This document shows, piece after piece, positions 1 to 11,700 of a stretch of DNA of 64,000 nt. This DNA comes from Peltaster fructicola (Eukaryota > Ascomycota > Dothideomycetes), in contig CP051141.1 of assembly GCA_001592805.2 (NCBI GenBank), forward strand, positions 124,001 through 188,000. The letters run 5' to 3'. Within the stretch, counting starts at the first letter, position 1. The number at the start of each line of letters is the position of its first letter. The notes beneath the pieces were generated by a model that searched no databases, was not told where the DNA came from, and saw nothing but the letters and a program-made list of their open reading frames with translations. A program made the translations under genes and the position numbers.

Positions 1-2620
1 TTGCGTTTCGCCTTCTCGCTGAGATGTGGTGCGAAGAGTGCGCTTACACACCTCGCAAGATTACTAGGCTCAAGCTCATCGAGACGCCGCTGCCATGAGC
101 TGCGCTCCGCAGGATCCTGATCGACTATCATGAGCGCCGTCGAGGCTGGATCCTTCGAGGACCGCCAGTACTCGACGACTTCTGAGTCACGATAGTCGCC
201 TTCATAGAGTGTGCTGATCCACAAACTCATGGTGAGTACCTCCAGATTGTCCATGTACTTGAGTCCTGCGAGCATGGGCGCTGTGATAGGCGTTGGCCTC
301 AAGAGAACTGGCGCTCCGATAGATCCTATCAGCTTCAGCTCACGTAAGGTCCTACCAAAGTAGCCTGCGATAGTCGTGATCATTGGAGCAGCACCAGTCC
401 AGCCGTAGGTCACGCTGAACTCTCCAGGTGTAGCGGGCGAGGAGAAGCCTAGTCTCCATACTGTATCCTTGTCTACTTCGTAAAGGTCACCTGCCAACTC
501 TACAGGACCGACTTCATCCTCTAGATCTGCTGCGTTAACACCCCAAGTGTTACCTATCGAGCTGCTATTGCCAATCACACTGATACGCTGCAGTGGACAG
601 CGGTAAAGTGCTCGTAAGATCTCTCGATGCTCATCGAGATCTGCATAGCCACAGACCTTGATGTGCTTGATGCTGGTCATTCGCGATACGAAGTGTTGGA
701 TGAAAGAGCGTCTCAAGGCTCTCATAGCTAAGTCGATAGTTAGCGTCGAATCTGACATTGACGCTGGTCACTCACTCAGTTCTTCCTCAAGGTTACCTGG
801 ACCTTCACCAGCGAAATCATCCACTCGAAGATCTGTCAGATGAATGGCAAGGTTGTCTATGATCTTCATCACTCGAGGAGTTGGCTTCCAATCGTCTGCA
901 CCGTCAGAGTTGAAAAACCTGGTTATCGGCCATGCCAGACACTGCAATCTAGGATGTGCTTCCAAAAATGTCAAGGCCACTGAGTCTGCGTCAGTATCGT
1001 CTTGCCAGCTTATCCTTCTTCTGCTTTCGTCTGGCGAGTACCAGTTGCAGCGGTCCAAGAGATAGATGCCACGGGGTAGTTGCGTGCCGTCTGATTCGAA
1101 ATTGCGAACCTGAAACGCTCTGAGGAGTGGGAAACGTAGTCGGAAGATGGCATAAAAGGTGTACTGTCTCTCGAGCTCGCCATCGTCATGGTGTTGGGCC
1201 TGCTCAACTGATCCATCTTCGTGGCATTGCATGAAGAGCCAATCCAAGGTAAGACTAGTCAGTGTGAGATGACATTGCTCTAACAGATTGAGCAAGCAAG
1301 CAGCCGGTGTCGGTCGTTTCTCGAGAAAGATAGCGCACAAGTCTGGACTATACGCCTTTCTGTTAGCTGATACATCATGTTGAGCACTATAGCTGTCAGC
1401 AATGCTCTGGAGCAAGAATGGGAGAATACCACCTCAGAGTGTATGCCCATATCGCTCTCTGCTCATGGGACTCGATGCCCGCTTGCTGGACCGCTAGGGG
1501 TAACTCTGCTCGCTTCGAGATGTCCTCGAAAATGCAGTCGTCCAATCTATTTGAGATCTCAAACCATTCGGCAATGTTTGTCCTCAAGGCTTGCCCGTCG
1601 AGCGGCATCTTGATCGCTATTCGAGCAACTCCGCGTTCGTTCAGACCTTTAGGTATACCAGCGAGCGCCCACTCATCGACACCATCGATGCATCTCGGCT
1701 CTGTCCTGTGATGGATACGGTGACCGTAGTCTGGCGGGTGCAAGTGCAGTCGTCTAATGCGGAAACTCTCCAATCCACTGAAGTCTAGGATATCTGCGAG
1801 TCCATGTTTCTGGCCATGTAACTCGGCTTGCAGTGCCTCAGACACATGGCAGTCCTCGAGCCAAAGGCGTCTGACAGACACTGAGTTGTTCCTGCGTTGA
1901 TCGAATACTGATCTGACTAGTGATTCCGTAAGGCGTGCGTGACCACGCACGATCCGAAGTGTATGTATGTTCTTGAGACTGTCTACTGCCAGACGAACTA
2001 ATCGGATGAGTCGTGGATCATAGGACAAAGTCTGTCCCATGGACGATGCCCGTCCAAGCCAGGTCCATGGCACCCGGCTTAACGACGGTGGTGGAAGATG
2101 ACAACGGTGGTTGAGGATTTGAACGCATTGTGCTATCTCCTTGTTGCTGGGGGCGTGAGTCAGCGTACCGCCATCGTTGCAGTAGGTCTAAGACACAGCC
2201 GTACAAGTCCACTACGACCACTCTGCTTGGACAGCAAGTGACTCCAACGGAACTAGGCATTGATCATATACTCGAAAGCTGACGACGACGTTTCCGTTGT
2301 GTTCGTAGGAAGCTCGTTCAGTACGGCATATCGCTGTATCAGAGACCTACCGTGCCTGGAGTGTGAAGGACTCACCTTGCAAGAACGAGGAGCTTCCTGA
2401 TGATCGGAGTGTCATCATGATAATCCTTCGGAAGCGTAGGGCACGCTCGTCGCTGGGTGGTCTCGCAGTCGACGAGCTCGACCTCTCGCCAAATGATAGG
2501 CAACGCCAATCGATGACACCATCGTGCTGTTACCGCAAAATGTAGGAGCGTCTTATGCTCGAGCAGTGATAGAATTTGATCGTGCAGTTCAGGCGGCAAC
2601 TCGCTGAATCTGTCTGCCAT
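1..2620 (-). CDS. F-box protein, C-terminus beyond the left edge (partial)
   Basis: The N-terminus carries an F-box-like segment (ATG at 2620, starting MADRFSELPPELHDQIL), the SCF-adaptor motif that binds Skp1. Several hundred residues follow with a leucine-rich, LRR-like texture, as in the many fungal F-box proteins of unknown target. Exons proposed from splice signals and phase: 2620-2376, about 2252-2206, then 2146 down to about 1430, then about 1415-775. A GTGAGT..TTAG intron lies near 774-727, after which the frame stays open to base 1. The junction near 1360-1430 is unresolved: either an intron with a GCTAAC branch site or a one-base discrepancy. The substrate cannot be predicted. The F-box call is fairly secure, the exon model only approximate. 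Confidence 0.6.
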
Positions 2621-2957
2621 CAATGACAAGAGATGGTGGTTGGAAAGTGGTTTAAGGTTGAAGTTGGTAGGACGTTGTGGGTTTTGTGATACGTTCACCG
2701 CTGGTCACGAATGTATGCAGATAGAATATTTGTACATATTTGCTTATGAAGTATCTCTGAAACGAAAACGCCATTCTCCCGTCATACACCCTTACAAGCT
2801 GCCATCGCCTGCCTCTCTGTCGTTTGCCATCAGATATCGTGATTTCGCAAAAACGCTAGACAAAACGTTGTGGGAGCTTGACATTATCTTCACACCATGA
2901 GTGGCCTTTCTGGGACGGACTCTTCGCTGCTGACTCATGGACTCGTCCGGAGCCATT
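2621..2957. other. Intergenic, F-box 5' side / tea1 3' side
   Basis: About 340 bp between the F-box start codon and the tea1 stop codon. I see no convincing gene, RNA or repeat. It should hold the F-box promoter and the tea1 terminator. Confidence 0.5.
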
Positions 2958-5900
2958 CTAATGAGCTTCAGCGACTGCTGGAGCGCTGGTTGCGTGTTCT
3001 GCATGTGCTGCAGCCGCTGGGTGATCGGTCGTAGTAGGTGTCGTTGTGATCTCCTCTACCTCGTCATCGTTGCCGAGATCGAGATCACGGCGCCAGCTCG
3101 ACAAGCCACTGAACTCGCCGTTGCTCCCATTAGCGCCTGCAGGACGGTCGAAGTCGAATCTATCGCTCAGCCTGTAGTTCCTGTTTGTAGTCTCCCAGTG
3201 TGAACGTAGTGCATCGAGCTCACTGGCGAGAGAGTCCAGAGCGAGCGAGTTTCGCGTGGCGTCGCCATCACCGGACTCGCTGGCTTCGTAAGTGTCGCCG
3301 CCTTCGCTGATGTTGCGAGAATGCGTCTGCAGAGTCGATGTGTTCGAGCTGATGTTGCTGAGGTTACGAGCGTGTGTGCCATTGACCAATGGCACTGCTC
3401 CTCCCACACTCATGCGAGATTGGCGGCGGTAGTTGTCGACGCTGGACTCAACCTGATCAAGAAGCAGTTGGACCTTCGCCTCAGCATCTCTGGCTCGCTC
3501 GTCCAACGAGGCATTCTCTCTCTGGAGACGCTCGATATCACCACGAGTCTCCGTGTGCGTTGCCTGCAACGTCGAGAGATCAGATTGTGATGTTGCGTGG
3601 AGCGCCTTGGCGTGTTCCCGCTCAGTCTCAGCAGCCTGAAGCTGGCTCTGTATTGACGTGAGCCTGCTCTCCAATGCATTCATCGCAGTCTTGTGGTTGT
3701 CATGCGACTCCTCCACCTCCTTCTTCAGCTTCTCCCTCTCGGTCTCCCAATCAGCAGGCGGCTCATCAACACCACGCTTGCCCTCTTCAGGCGCCGTGCG
3801 AACCTTCTCGAGCTTCTTCTTCATGTCGCCGTTCTCATTCTTCAGGCGCTGCAACTCCTGTCGCATCTTAGACAACATCTTCTCTGTACCGCGCAGGTAC
3901 TTCACCGCTGCCTGGTGATCATTATCAAGCGCCGTCAGCTTGTCCTCGTACTCGCGCTTCATCTTTTCATCGCGCTCGGAGACTTCCTCGAATTGCGCGC
4001 GCATCTCGTCGTGGTTCTTCAGGCTTGCGTCGAGCTGTTGCTCAAGCTCACGCATGCGCTGGAGGTCTGGAGTGCTGAACCTGGTAGAGCCGTTGGGTGA
4101 GTCGATTGCACGAGAACGGCGCACTTCGGAGGCGTTTATTCCGCGCTCGCCAAGGATGTCCTTGAGCGCGTTGTGCTGGACCGAGAGTGCGTTCGTCTCG
4201 AGCAATTGTGTTTGGAGTCTTGTCTCGAGCTCAGCCTTCTCGGCGCTCAAGCTTTGCATATCCTTCATTGTCTGCTGTAGCTGCTTGCGAACAGTGAGTC
4301 CCTCACGACTTGCCTGCTCCTGGTAAGCCTCGAGTCCTGCGATGCGCTCTTCTGCACGACGGAGTTTCTCCGAGGCAGAGTTAGCGGACGCCTGGTTCTG
4401 GCGCATCAGAGCATTGGCAGAAAGCACTTGCTGTTGGAGGATTGTCACTCTCTCGTCGGCTGCTTCGTGAGCGTCGTAGTCATGCTCAGTCATCTTGTTG
4501 AGACCGGCCATAACGGCAGATCTATGAGTCTCGGCTTCTCTGGCGTGCTTGCTTGCCAGCTCTTCTGTCTCTGCAAGTCTGCGATTGGCTTCGTCAAGTG
4601 CGCTTCTGCTCGTGTCATGCTGTGTCTGCAGGTCCGCAAATTGTCCCTTGAGGGTAGTGTGTTGTTCTCGTTCAGATTGAAGCTGCTTCTCCAGCAGGTC
4701 CGACTTCTCTGAGGATGCTGCGACAGCCTCCTTGAGTCCAGCAAGGACCGAGCCGTGGCTGGATGTATCAGCGAGACTTCTCTCCAGACGACCCGACATC
4801 TCTTGTTTGTCGACTACCAGTAGGGCATGCTGGGCTGTGATATCAGCATGGTTGGCCAGTGCTTCTCGCGCCTCTGTCTGCGCCTCGTGAAGCTCAGATC
4901 GAAGACCCTCAATCTCAGAACTGTACTGTTGTCGAGACTGGTCGAGCTCAGCAAGTCGCTTCTGGGCAGCTTCCGCAGTGCCCTCCGCAAGCTCTCTCGA
5001 GTATCGCTCTGTCTCGATTTGCTGTGTCAATGAAGCAATCTTACGGTTGAGCTCAGCTTGAGTCGTCAGGGAGGTCGCAAGCTTCTTGCTGTGCTCATGT
5101 GACTTGTCCTCTCCGTTAAGACCTCTTGACTCCTCGCCACTAGAGCCTGCCAGTCGTGCTTTTGCGATGACAGCCTCGTTGATGGCGTTGTCACGCTGCT
5201 TCTCCATCTCGGCGATGCGCTCAGCTGTAGCACGACTCTGTGTGTCGATCGTGGACTGCACTCTGGCTAGCTCGGCTTTCATCTTAAGAAGTGCTTCCAC
5301 AAGTGGCCTTTCGCCCTCACCGAATCCTTCTGGACGTTCATCGAATGCTGGAGAGTCTGTTGAGCGAGCCTGGTAGCCTGCCTTGCGAGCGAGAGCCAGC
5401 TCAGAGGCGTACCAAGCATTTCGATGCTTGACCTGGTCTAACTCTTTCGACATCTCGTCAAATTGCTGCGTCAAGGCTGGCGACGATCCAATGCCGGAGT
5501 CCTGTGGGCGGTCAACTTCTTCTCGCTGGATTTGTCGGACCTGTGGCATGTGCTCAGGCTCATCGTCCTCATCTCTTCCGCGAGTTCTAGATGGAGTCCT
5601 CGCGACTGCGCCCTCGAGCTCAGATGTTGGCTGATACGTCTCTGGCTTCTGTCGCGGTGTACTATCAGCTGAACCTTGCTCCTCGATACCAGATGTGACC
5701 GCGCTTCGGTTCTGCTGAGGAGCTGGCGAGGCGCGAGCGCTTTGCGGCGCTGGGGTTGTAATACTGCGCTCTTCAACGGGCTGAGTTCGCGCAGCTTCCA
5801 ATGCAGGGCTGAAAGGACGAGAGGGTTGTCTCGACGGTGGTCCATTGTTCATTCGTGGTTGAGGTGGTTGCTGTTGTGGTGGAGGACCAGATGGTGCTGG

Positions 5901-7664
5901 TAGCGCACCCTGACCAGGTCTCGGAAGACGTGAAGCAGATTCGGATCGCGTACGATCGAGACTGTTGCTTCCTCGCTGCGAATCCATAGGGCTACCAGCA
6001 ATCATTCCGCGACCTGCGCCAAAACCAACTGGAGGCTGCCTTTCGCTGCTCGGTCTGCGCATTGCTCCTTGAATCTTGTCGTTCGCATTACCTTGATTGC
6101 TGGCGTTATCAGCTGGGTAGCGAATCTTACTCGTATCCAGGAAGTAAGCCAGACCAAGCTCGACGGGATCTCTAGGAGCACTGCTAGGCTCTCCGGCGAG
6201 AACCACGATCTGCTTGCCAACGGTCGTCATGGAGTGGCCAGATCTTGGGCTTGGGCTGGGACCCATGTTCTGGAAAGTGTACCATCTGCGAGAGCTGATG
6301 CGGAAGGCTGCTAGATCGCCAAGGTCGGTGCCCTCCTCGGTGCGTCCTCCGAATATGTACATGACGTCGCCGACGAGTGCTGCTGCGTGTCCTTCGCGAG
6401 GTGATGGAATGTATCCTATGCATTCGAGCTGGGTCCAGGAGTTTGTGTGTGGGCTGTATGACCAGACATCGTTGAACCATTGTACACCGTCTGTACCTCC
6501 AAAGCTACACAGGAGATTAGCAATGCGCCATCAACACAGACGAAGTTTTACACACAGATAGAGCTTGTCATTCCAGGTGACCATGGTGTGGTTCGTTCGT
6601 GCAGGCGGGATTTGCCCATGTGGTGGTCCGCCATCAATGGTGTTCTGAATCAGAATTTCCCATCTATTGCTAGCCTGCTGCAGCGCATTGAGGTCGAATG
6701 CCACCAAGTCGTTGAAGAAGTAGCCTTCAACCTGGCCACCAAAGATGTAGATTTTACTGCCAAGTATGTTCAATGTGTGTCCGTATCTTCCTGGCGGCCT
6801 TGGTCCTGCCGGCAGTGCTCGCGACCATTGCTTCGTAGCTGTGTCAGATTGTCAGCAGAGTTTGAAACAAGCTATAGCTGCCACATACATGTGTTGAGCA
6901 GATAGAGGGTGTCGTCTAGCATATCTCCCTCATCCATCTTTGTATCACCACCAAACACGATAAAGGCATTGCCAACAAGCAAGCTTGCGTGTCCGACTCT
7001 TGGTCCTGGTCCCTCGCTGGTCGTGGCCACGGGAAAGCATGTCATGCTGCCAGGCGTTGCTTCAACCATCCATAGATCGCCTTTGACCTTGCTGCCATTG
7101 ATCAGACCACCCATCAGATAAATCGATCCATTCTTACTGGCGCTCGCATTGACTGCGGCGCCATATCGTGGAAATGGATTCGTGTGAGAGACTGTAAAGT
7201 TTAGTCTTCGCTGAGACCATGGATAGGGCGAGTCGACTGGCGGCGCTCGTGTCTGCTGCATCGGCAGTCTCTGCTGTGAAGTGTCAGATGTCGTCTGTAC
7301 ATTCGCCGACGCACTTACGCCGTCCTGACTCCTCTCGCGCATGACTTTTTGCTCAGGACTCGGCGGTATCGAAGTCCTTCCCTGCTCTGACGAAGTGTAC
7401 GTCGGCTTCTTCCGGTCGGACGTTGGTGCGGGGGGCCGCAGTCTTGTCGTTAGACTGCACTGCGTTAAGGCTAGAGTTGATTGGAGCTGACGGCGTCGGC
7501 GAGCCTGGTTTTGCGGCGCCAGCAGTAGAGGCGCCGTTCAAGGAGCCGATGGCAGCTGGTGCTTGATTGCCGTCAGAGGATCTGATGTCGCGAGTGGCGG
7601 GCGGTAGGGCGTTGGCATTGGGAGGTCCGCCTTTCTTTGACGACTTGAACAGAAACGACATCAC
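2958..7664 (-). CDS. tea1: Kelch-repeat/coiled-coil cell-end polarity marker (Tea1/TeaA)
   Basis: Tea1/TeaA is carried on microtubule plus ends to hyphal tips, where it marks sites of polarised growth. The start (MSFLFKSSKK, then Ser/Pro-rich sequence) and the motif PSPEQKVMRERSQDG are typical of fungal TeaA. Kelch repeats (several YIFGG/YLFGG motifs) fill roughly residues 140-480. Nearly all of the rest is long coiled coil, Glu/Lys/Ala/Gln rich, to a His/Ala-rich tail. Exons: 7664-7319, 7273-6889, 6838-6556, 6504-2958; introns of 45, 50 and 51 nt. The 45-nt intron is a multiple of three with no stop. Spliced length is one base over a multiple of three, and the frame changes at a run of six G on the plus strand (7430-7435). 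Read with five, the frame is continuous for about 1519 residues. I infer a consensus error or a fresh indel. Identity is strong. Confidence 0.88.
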
Positions 7665-8771
7665 AGCGCTATACTACTGCGCTGTCGTGCAGAGTGGTGT
7701 GCGCCTAGGTGTGAGAAGCTGTCATGCGTCGGGTAAATGAGTGGCAGCGGTACGTGAAAGCGCGCGCGACGTGTATACCGAGAGCAATGATGTCGGGCGG
7801 GTCTGGAATGAAGAGGTGTGATGAGATGAGCTGCAGAGGAGGCAGAGCTGTTGGCGTCAAAAGTCTTGGAGATTAGCCCTCTCGATGTTACTGTAATTGC
7901 TGCCGGTTCCTGGTTGCCCGTTCCCGTCGACGCACTTCTTCTGTACAAGATGGTGTTGGAGAACAGTGGTTCGGTCAGGAGGCCATGCTTGAGATGGAAA
8001 ATTAATTTGGCTATTGATTCTAAACTCCACGCATCGAATGGGAGACTATCGCAGTCAGAGACCTATGGGCTGGCTTGGCAGGCTGCGTAGCCCCTAAGAT
8101 CGGAAGAAAGCTAGGATGCTGAAAGCTTAAACGGACTGAGGATGATCAGATTAGCTCTTCTACACTTGCACGGCGTGCGATCTTGCGCCGGGCGTGGTGG
8201 TGTCATCAGGTTTGTCTATCAAAGATCCACCACCAGGTCCGACGTCCTTAGCCCTGTGTTCTCATAATGTAGCGTAGGGAATCGTGTATGACAACTTTGT
8301 CGTCCTGCCTATCCTTCTGTCATGTCGGCCGGCACTTGGTAGTTTGTGCCAACCACTCATATTCTAGATCGACATCAGGAGACCTGAGACAGCGCGCTAG
8401 TTCGTCTTGCTTGCATCAGTGCAGTAGCCATCCGGAGATTGACATTGGAACGTCTTCTGTACAACAAACGACGACGACGATAATTCTCGTAACGACACGT
8501 CACATCGCCACGTGAGACACAGTGCATCTCTCAATTACTCGCTATGGATGTGCCCTGACGAGAGTGAGTCGGTCTACGGGACGAATCCGTCCTTAGGAAC
8601 TTGTGCACGTGACGATCGCTTTGCTCTAGCTTGTTGAGCTTCTAGGCTGGAGACATCAGTACATATAGATGTCGATCTTTGACTCACACAACCAAACGAC
8701 AACGACAACAACTCGTGTCTCCCGATCTGCCTAGCATGCAAGGAACTCTGTCGTGAGATGTGCTGCACACT
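7665..8771. promoter_or_regulatory. Divergent intergenic region, tea1 / KOG1
   Basis: About 1.1 kb between two divergently transcribed genes. ORFs here are short, biased like non-coding DNA and match no family I know. It should contain both promoters and 5' leaders. I see no clear motif cluster, tRNA or repeat. Confidence 0.4.
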
Positions 8772-11700
8772 ATGGCCAGAGGAGCTACCTCGACGCTGTT
8801 GCCAAGCTACGAAAGTGCTGGCCAGCATCGCTCCAAGCATCCGCAGCCTGTCTTAGAAACCCTGTCACCTACAGACCCAGACTCCCTCCCGACTATTTCT
8901 CGAGCGAACTCATCCAGCACTCATGCCGACGGGGATAGTGCCTCCGACGAGGAGGGATTGCAAATCCGAAACCGCCATCACAGACAGCCTTCGAGACGTG
9001 CTAGCGACTACTCCTCCGGCCGTTCTGTTAATGGAGATAGCAAGAGCCTGAAAGATGCGAAGCTGCGGATGCGCCATGGCTGGGAGTCGCAGCTCGAGAC
9101 GCCTGAGCAGGCAAGACTGCTCAATCAAACCTTCTTCATGTACTTCGAGGACAAACGGCATCAGACAGCGGGCAATCCACCACCCTCCTTCGATCCGAAG
9201 AGTATCGTGCTCGAATGGCGTATGAAAGATCGCATGAAGACCGTGTCAGCTATACTCGCAGTCTGTCTCAACGTCGGCGTTGATCCTCCAGACGTCATCA
9301 AGACAAACCCATGTGCTCGTCTAGAAGCCTGGGTCGATCCCGTACCGCACGAGTCCGGCAGCTCGAACAACACCAGCAATACCAACGCACAGATCGGCAA
9401 GAACTTGCAATCACAATACGAGAGTCTGTCGCTTAGAACGCGCTACAAAGTGCTCGTGGATCCCACGATAGAAGAGCTGCGGAAATACACGACTTCACTG
9501 CGAAGAACGGCACATGCAGAGCGCATACTCTTTCACTATAACGGCCACGGAGTACCGAAACCTACACAGAGTGGTGAAGTGTGGTGCTTTAACAGAAGCT
9601 ACACCCAGTACATCCCTACCGGCTTATATGATTTGCAAGATTGGGTTGGCGCTCCTGGGCTGTGGGTCTGGGACTGTAGTGCTGCTGGCGGTATCATCAA
9701 CGGCTTTCTCGAGGGTGCGCAGAAGCACGCTCTCAATCAGGAAGAGACGCTCAAGAGAGATCCTACGAGAGCACAGCAGCAACCTCTGGTCCGCTGGGAG
9801 GACTGCATACATCTAGCTGCATGTCGTGAAAGTGAAGTGCTACCGACGAATCCTGATTTGCCGGCTGACATATTCACTTCTTGCCTGACCACGCCGATCA
9901 CCATGGCCGTACGCTTCTTCATGTTACAGAACCCACTGCCTTCAACGTCAGGCTTGACGCTCGCTCAAGCCAGAGACATTCCCGGCAAGACCAGTGAGCG
10001 AAGGACGCCTCTCGGCGAGCTCAACTGGATCTTTACCGCAATCACAGACACCATCGCGTGGAACTGTCTCGAGAAGCCACTGTTCAAGAAGCTCTTCAGG
10101 CAGGATCTCATGGTGGCGGCACTCTTTCGAAATTTTCTACTTGCACAACGAGTCCTACGCATATACCACTGCCACCCTCAGTCGCATCCACAGATTCCTG
10201 ACACACACAACCATCCTCTCTGGCGTAGCTGGGATCTAGCGCTCGAGATGATCCTGGCACAGCTACCGAAGCTCATCGATCAGCAGAAGACAATCGAAGC
10301 CGCGAGCGAGACTGCTGCCAGTACTGGACAGCCGCAGCCGTCACAGGAACTAGAGTATGTGCATTCAGACTTCTTCGCTGATCAGCTGAGCGCCTTTGAA
10401 GTTTACCTCTCGTCAGCGCCAGCAAATGGCGGCTCGACTAAGCCGCCAGAGCAGCTTCCTATCGTACTGCAAGTCTTGCTCTCTCAGGTACATCGATTGA
10501 GAGCATTGATATTGCTGTCTAAATTCCTTGATCTTGGTCCCTGGGCGGTCAACCTTGCGCTCAGCATTGGCATCTTCCCATATGTGCTCAAGCTACTACA
10601 ATCTCAAGCCAGCGAGCTCAAGCCACCAATGATCTTCATCTGGGCACGCATCCTAGCTGTTGACCAGAGCTGCCAAGGTGATCTGCTGAAAGACAATGGC
10701 TACACATACTTCACCAACATCCTAAGCAACGCCGCTGGCTTGCCCGTCCCGAACGTCGCAGAGCATCGCGCGATGTGTGCTTTTGTCATCGCGATGTTCT
10801 GCAAAGACTTCAAGCCTGGCAAGACTGCCGTGTTGCAGACGAACCCAGACATTATCGATAATTGTCTCACGCATATGGTCGACATGGAGAACCCGCTGCT
10901 TCGACAATTCTGCTGTTTGTGTCTGAGTCAGCTGTGGAAGGACTATCCACCCGCGAAAGCTGCGGGCATGGCTCACCAAGCTCATGCTAGGATCAGAGAT
11001 CGCAGCCATGACCCTGTGCCTGAGGTCCGAGCGGCTTGTCTCGACGCGCTCACGAGTTTCGTCGGAACTGGCGATATCGACGCCGCGACTATGCTGGAAG
11101 AAGAGACTCTCGCAAGCGTCGTGGTTGCCATGGGCATGGATGGATCTGTGATGGTTCGGAAAGAGCTTGTGGCGTTCTACTCTGCGTTCATCAATAGGTA
11201 CAAGCCTCGCTTCCTTGTGGCAGCATGGGAGCAGCTCAATGAAGAGCGCGAGAAGCGCTTCGAGAGCTCACAGCCTGTGCGCATACCAGAAGGACATGAC
11301 GACAGCAATGGCCGACGATCATTGGAACAAGAAATGCCCAAAGCTTCTCGACTGCTGTCGAAGAAGACAATCTACAGAGCTGTATGGCGGCAAACACTCA
11401 GCATGTCAGCAGATCCTCACCCAGAAGTGGCACAGAATGCTAGCATCGTTGTCGACAACATGATCAACGCCTTGCTCGACTCACCGTTAGGAGATGCTGC
11501 CAACAAGCTGCTCGATCAGATAATGGTCCGAAACCTCAAAGATCAACCCACACCGGAAGTCAGCAAGCAACGTAGGGACCGACCTGAGACACCTCCAAGT
11601 CCCTCCGCACCCGTCTCAAAGCCAGATGGCTACTTTGCGCTGTCGAGGACGGCGAGTGTCGCAGCAGCAATGAAGAACCTTGTAGGCTGGGGTGCAAAGA

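Noticed and set aside
7350-7500. An intron in tea1 exon 1 to explain the frame change
   Set aside because: The available donors (GTGCAG, GTCCGA) have no usable branch site at a normal distance, and the bases on both sides of the G6 run read as conserved TeaA sequence.
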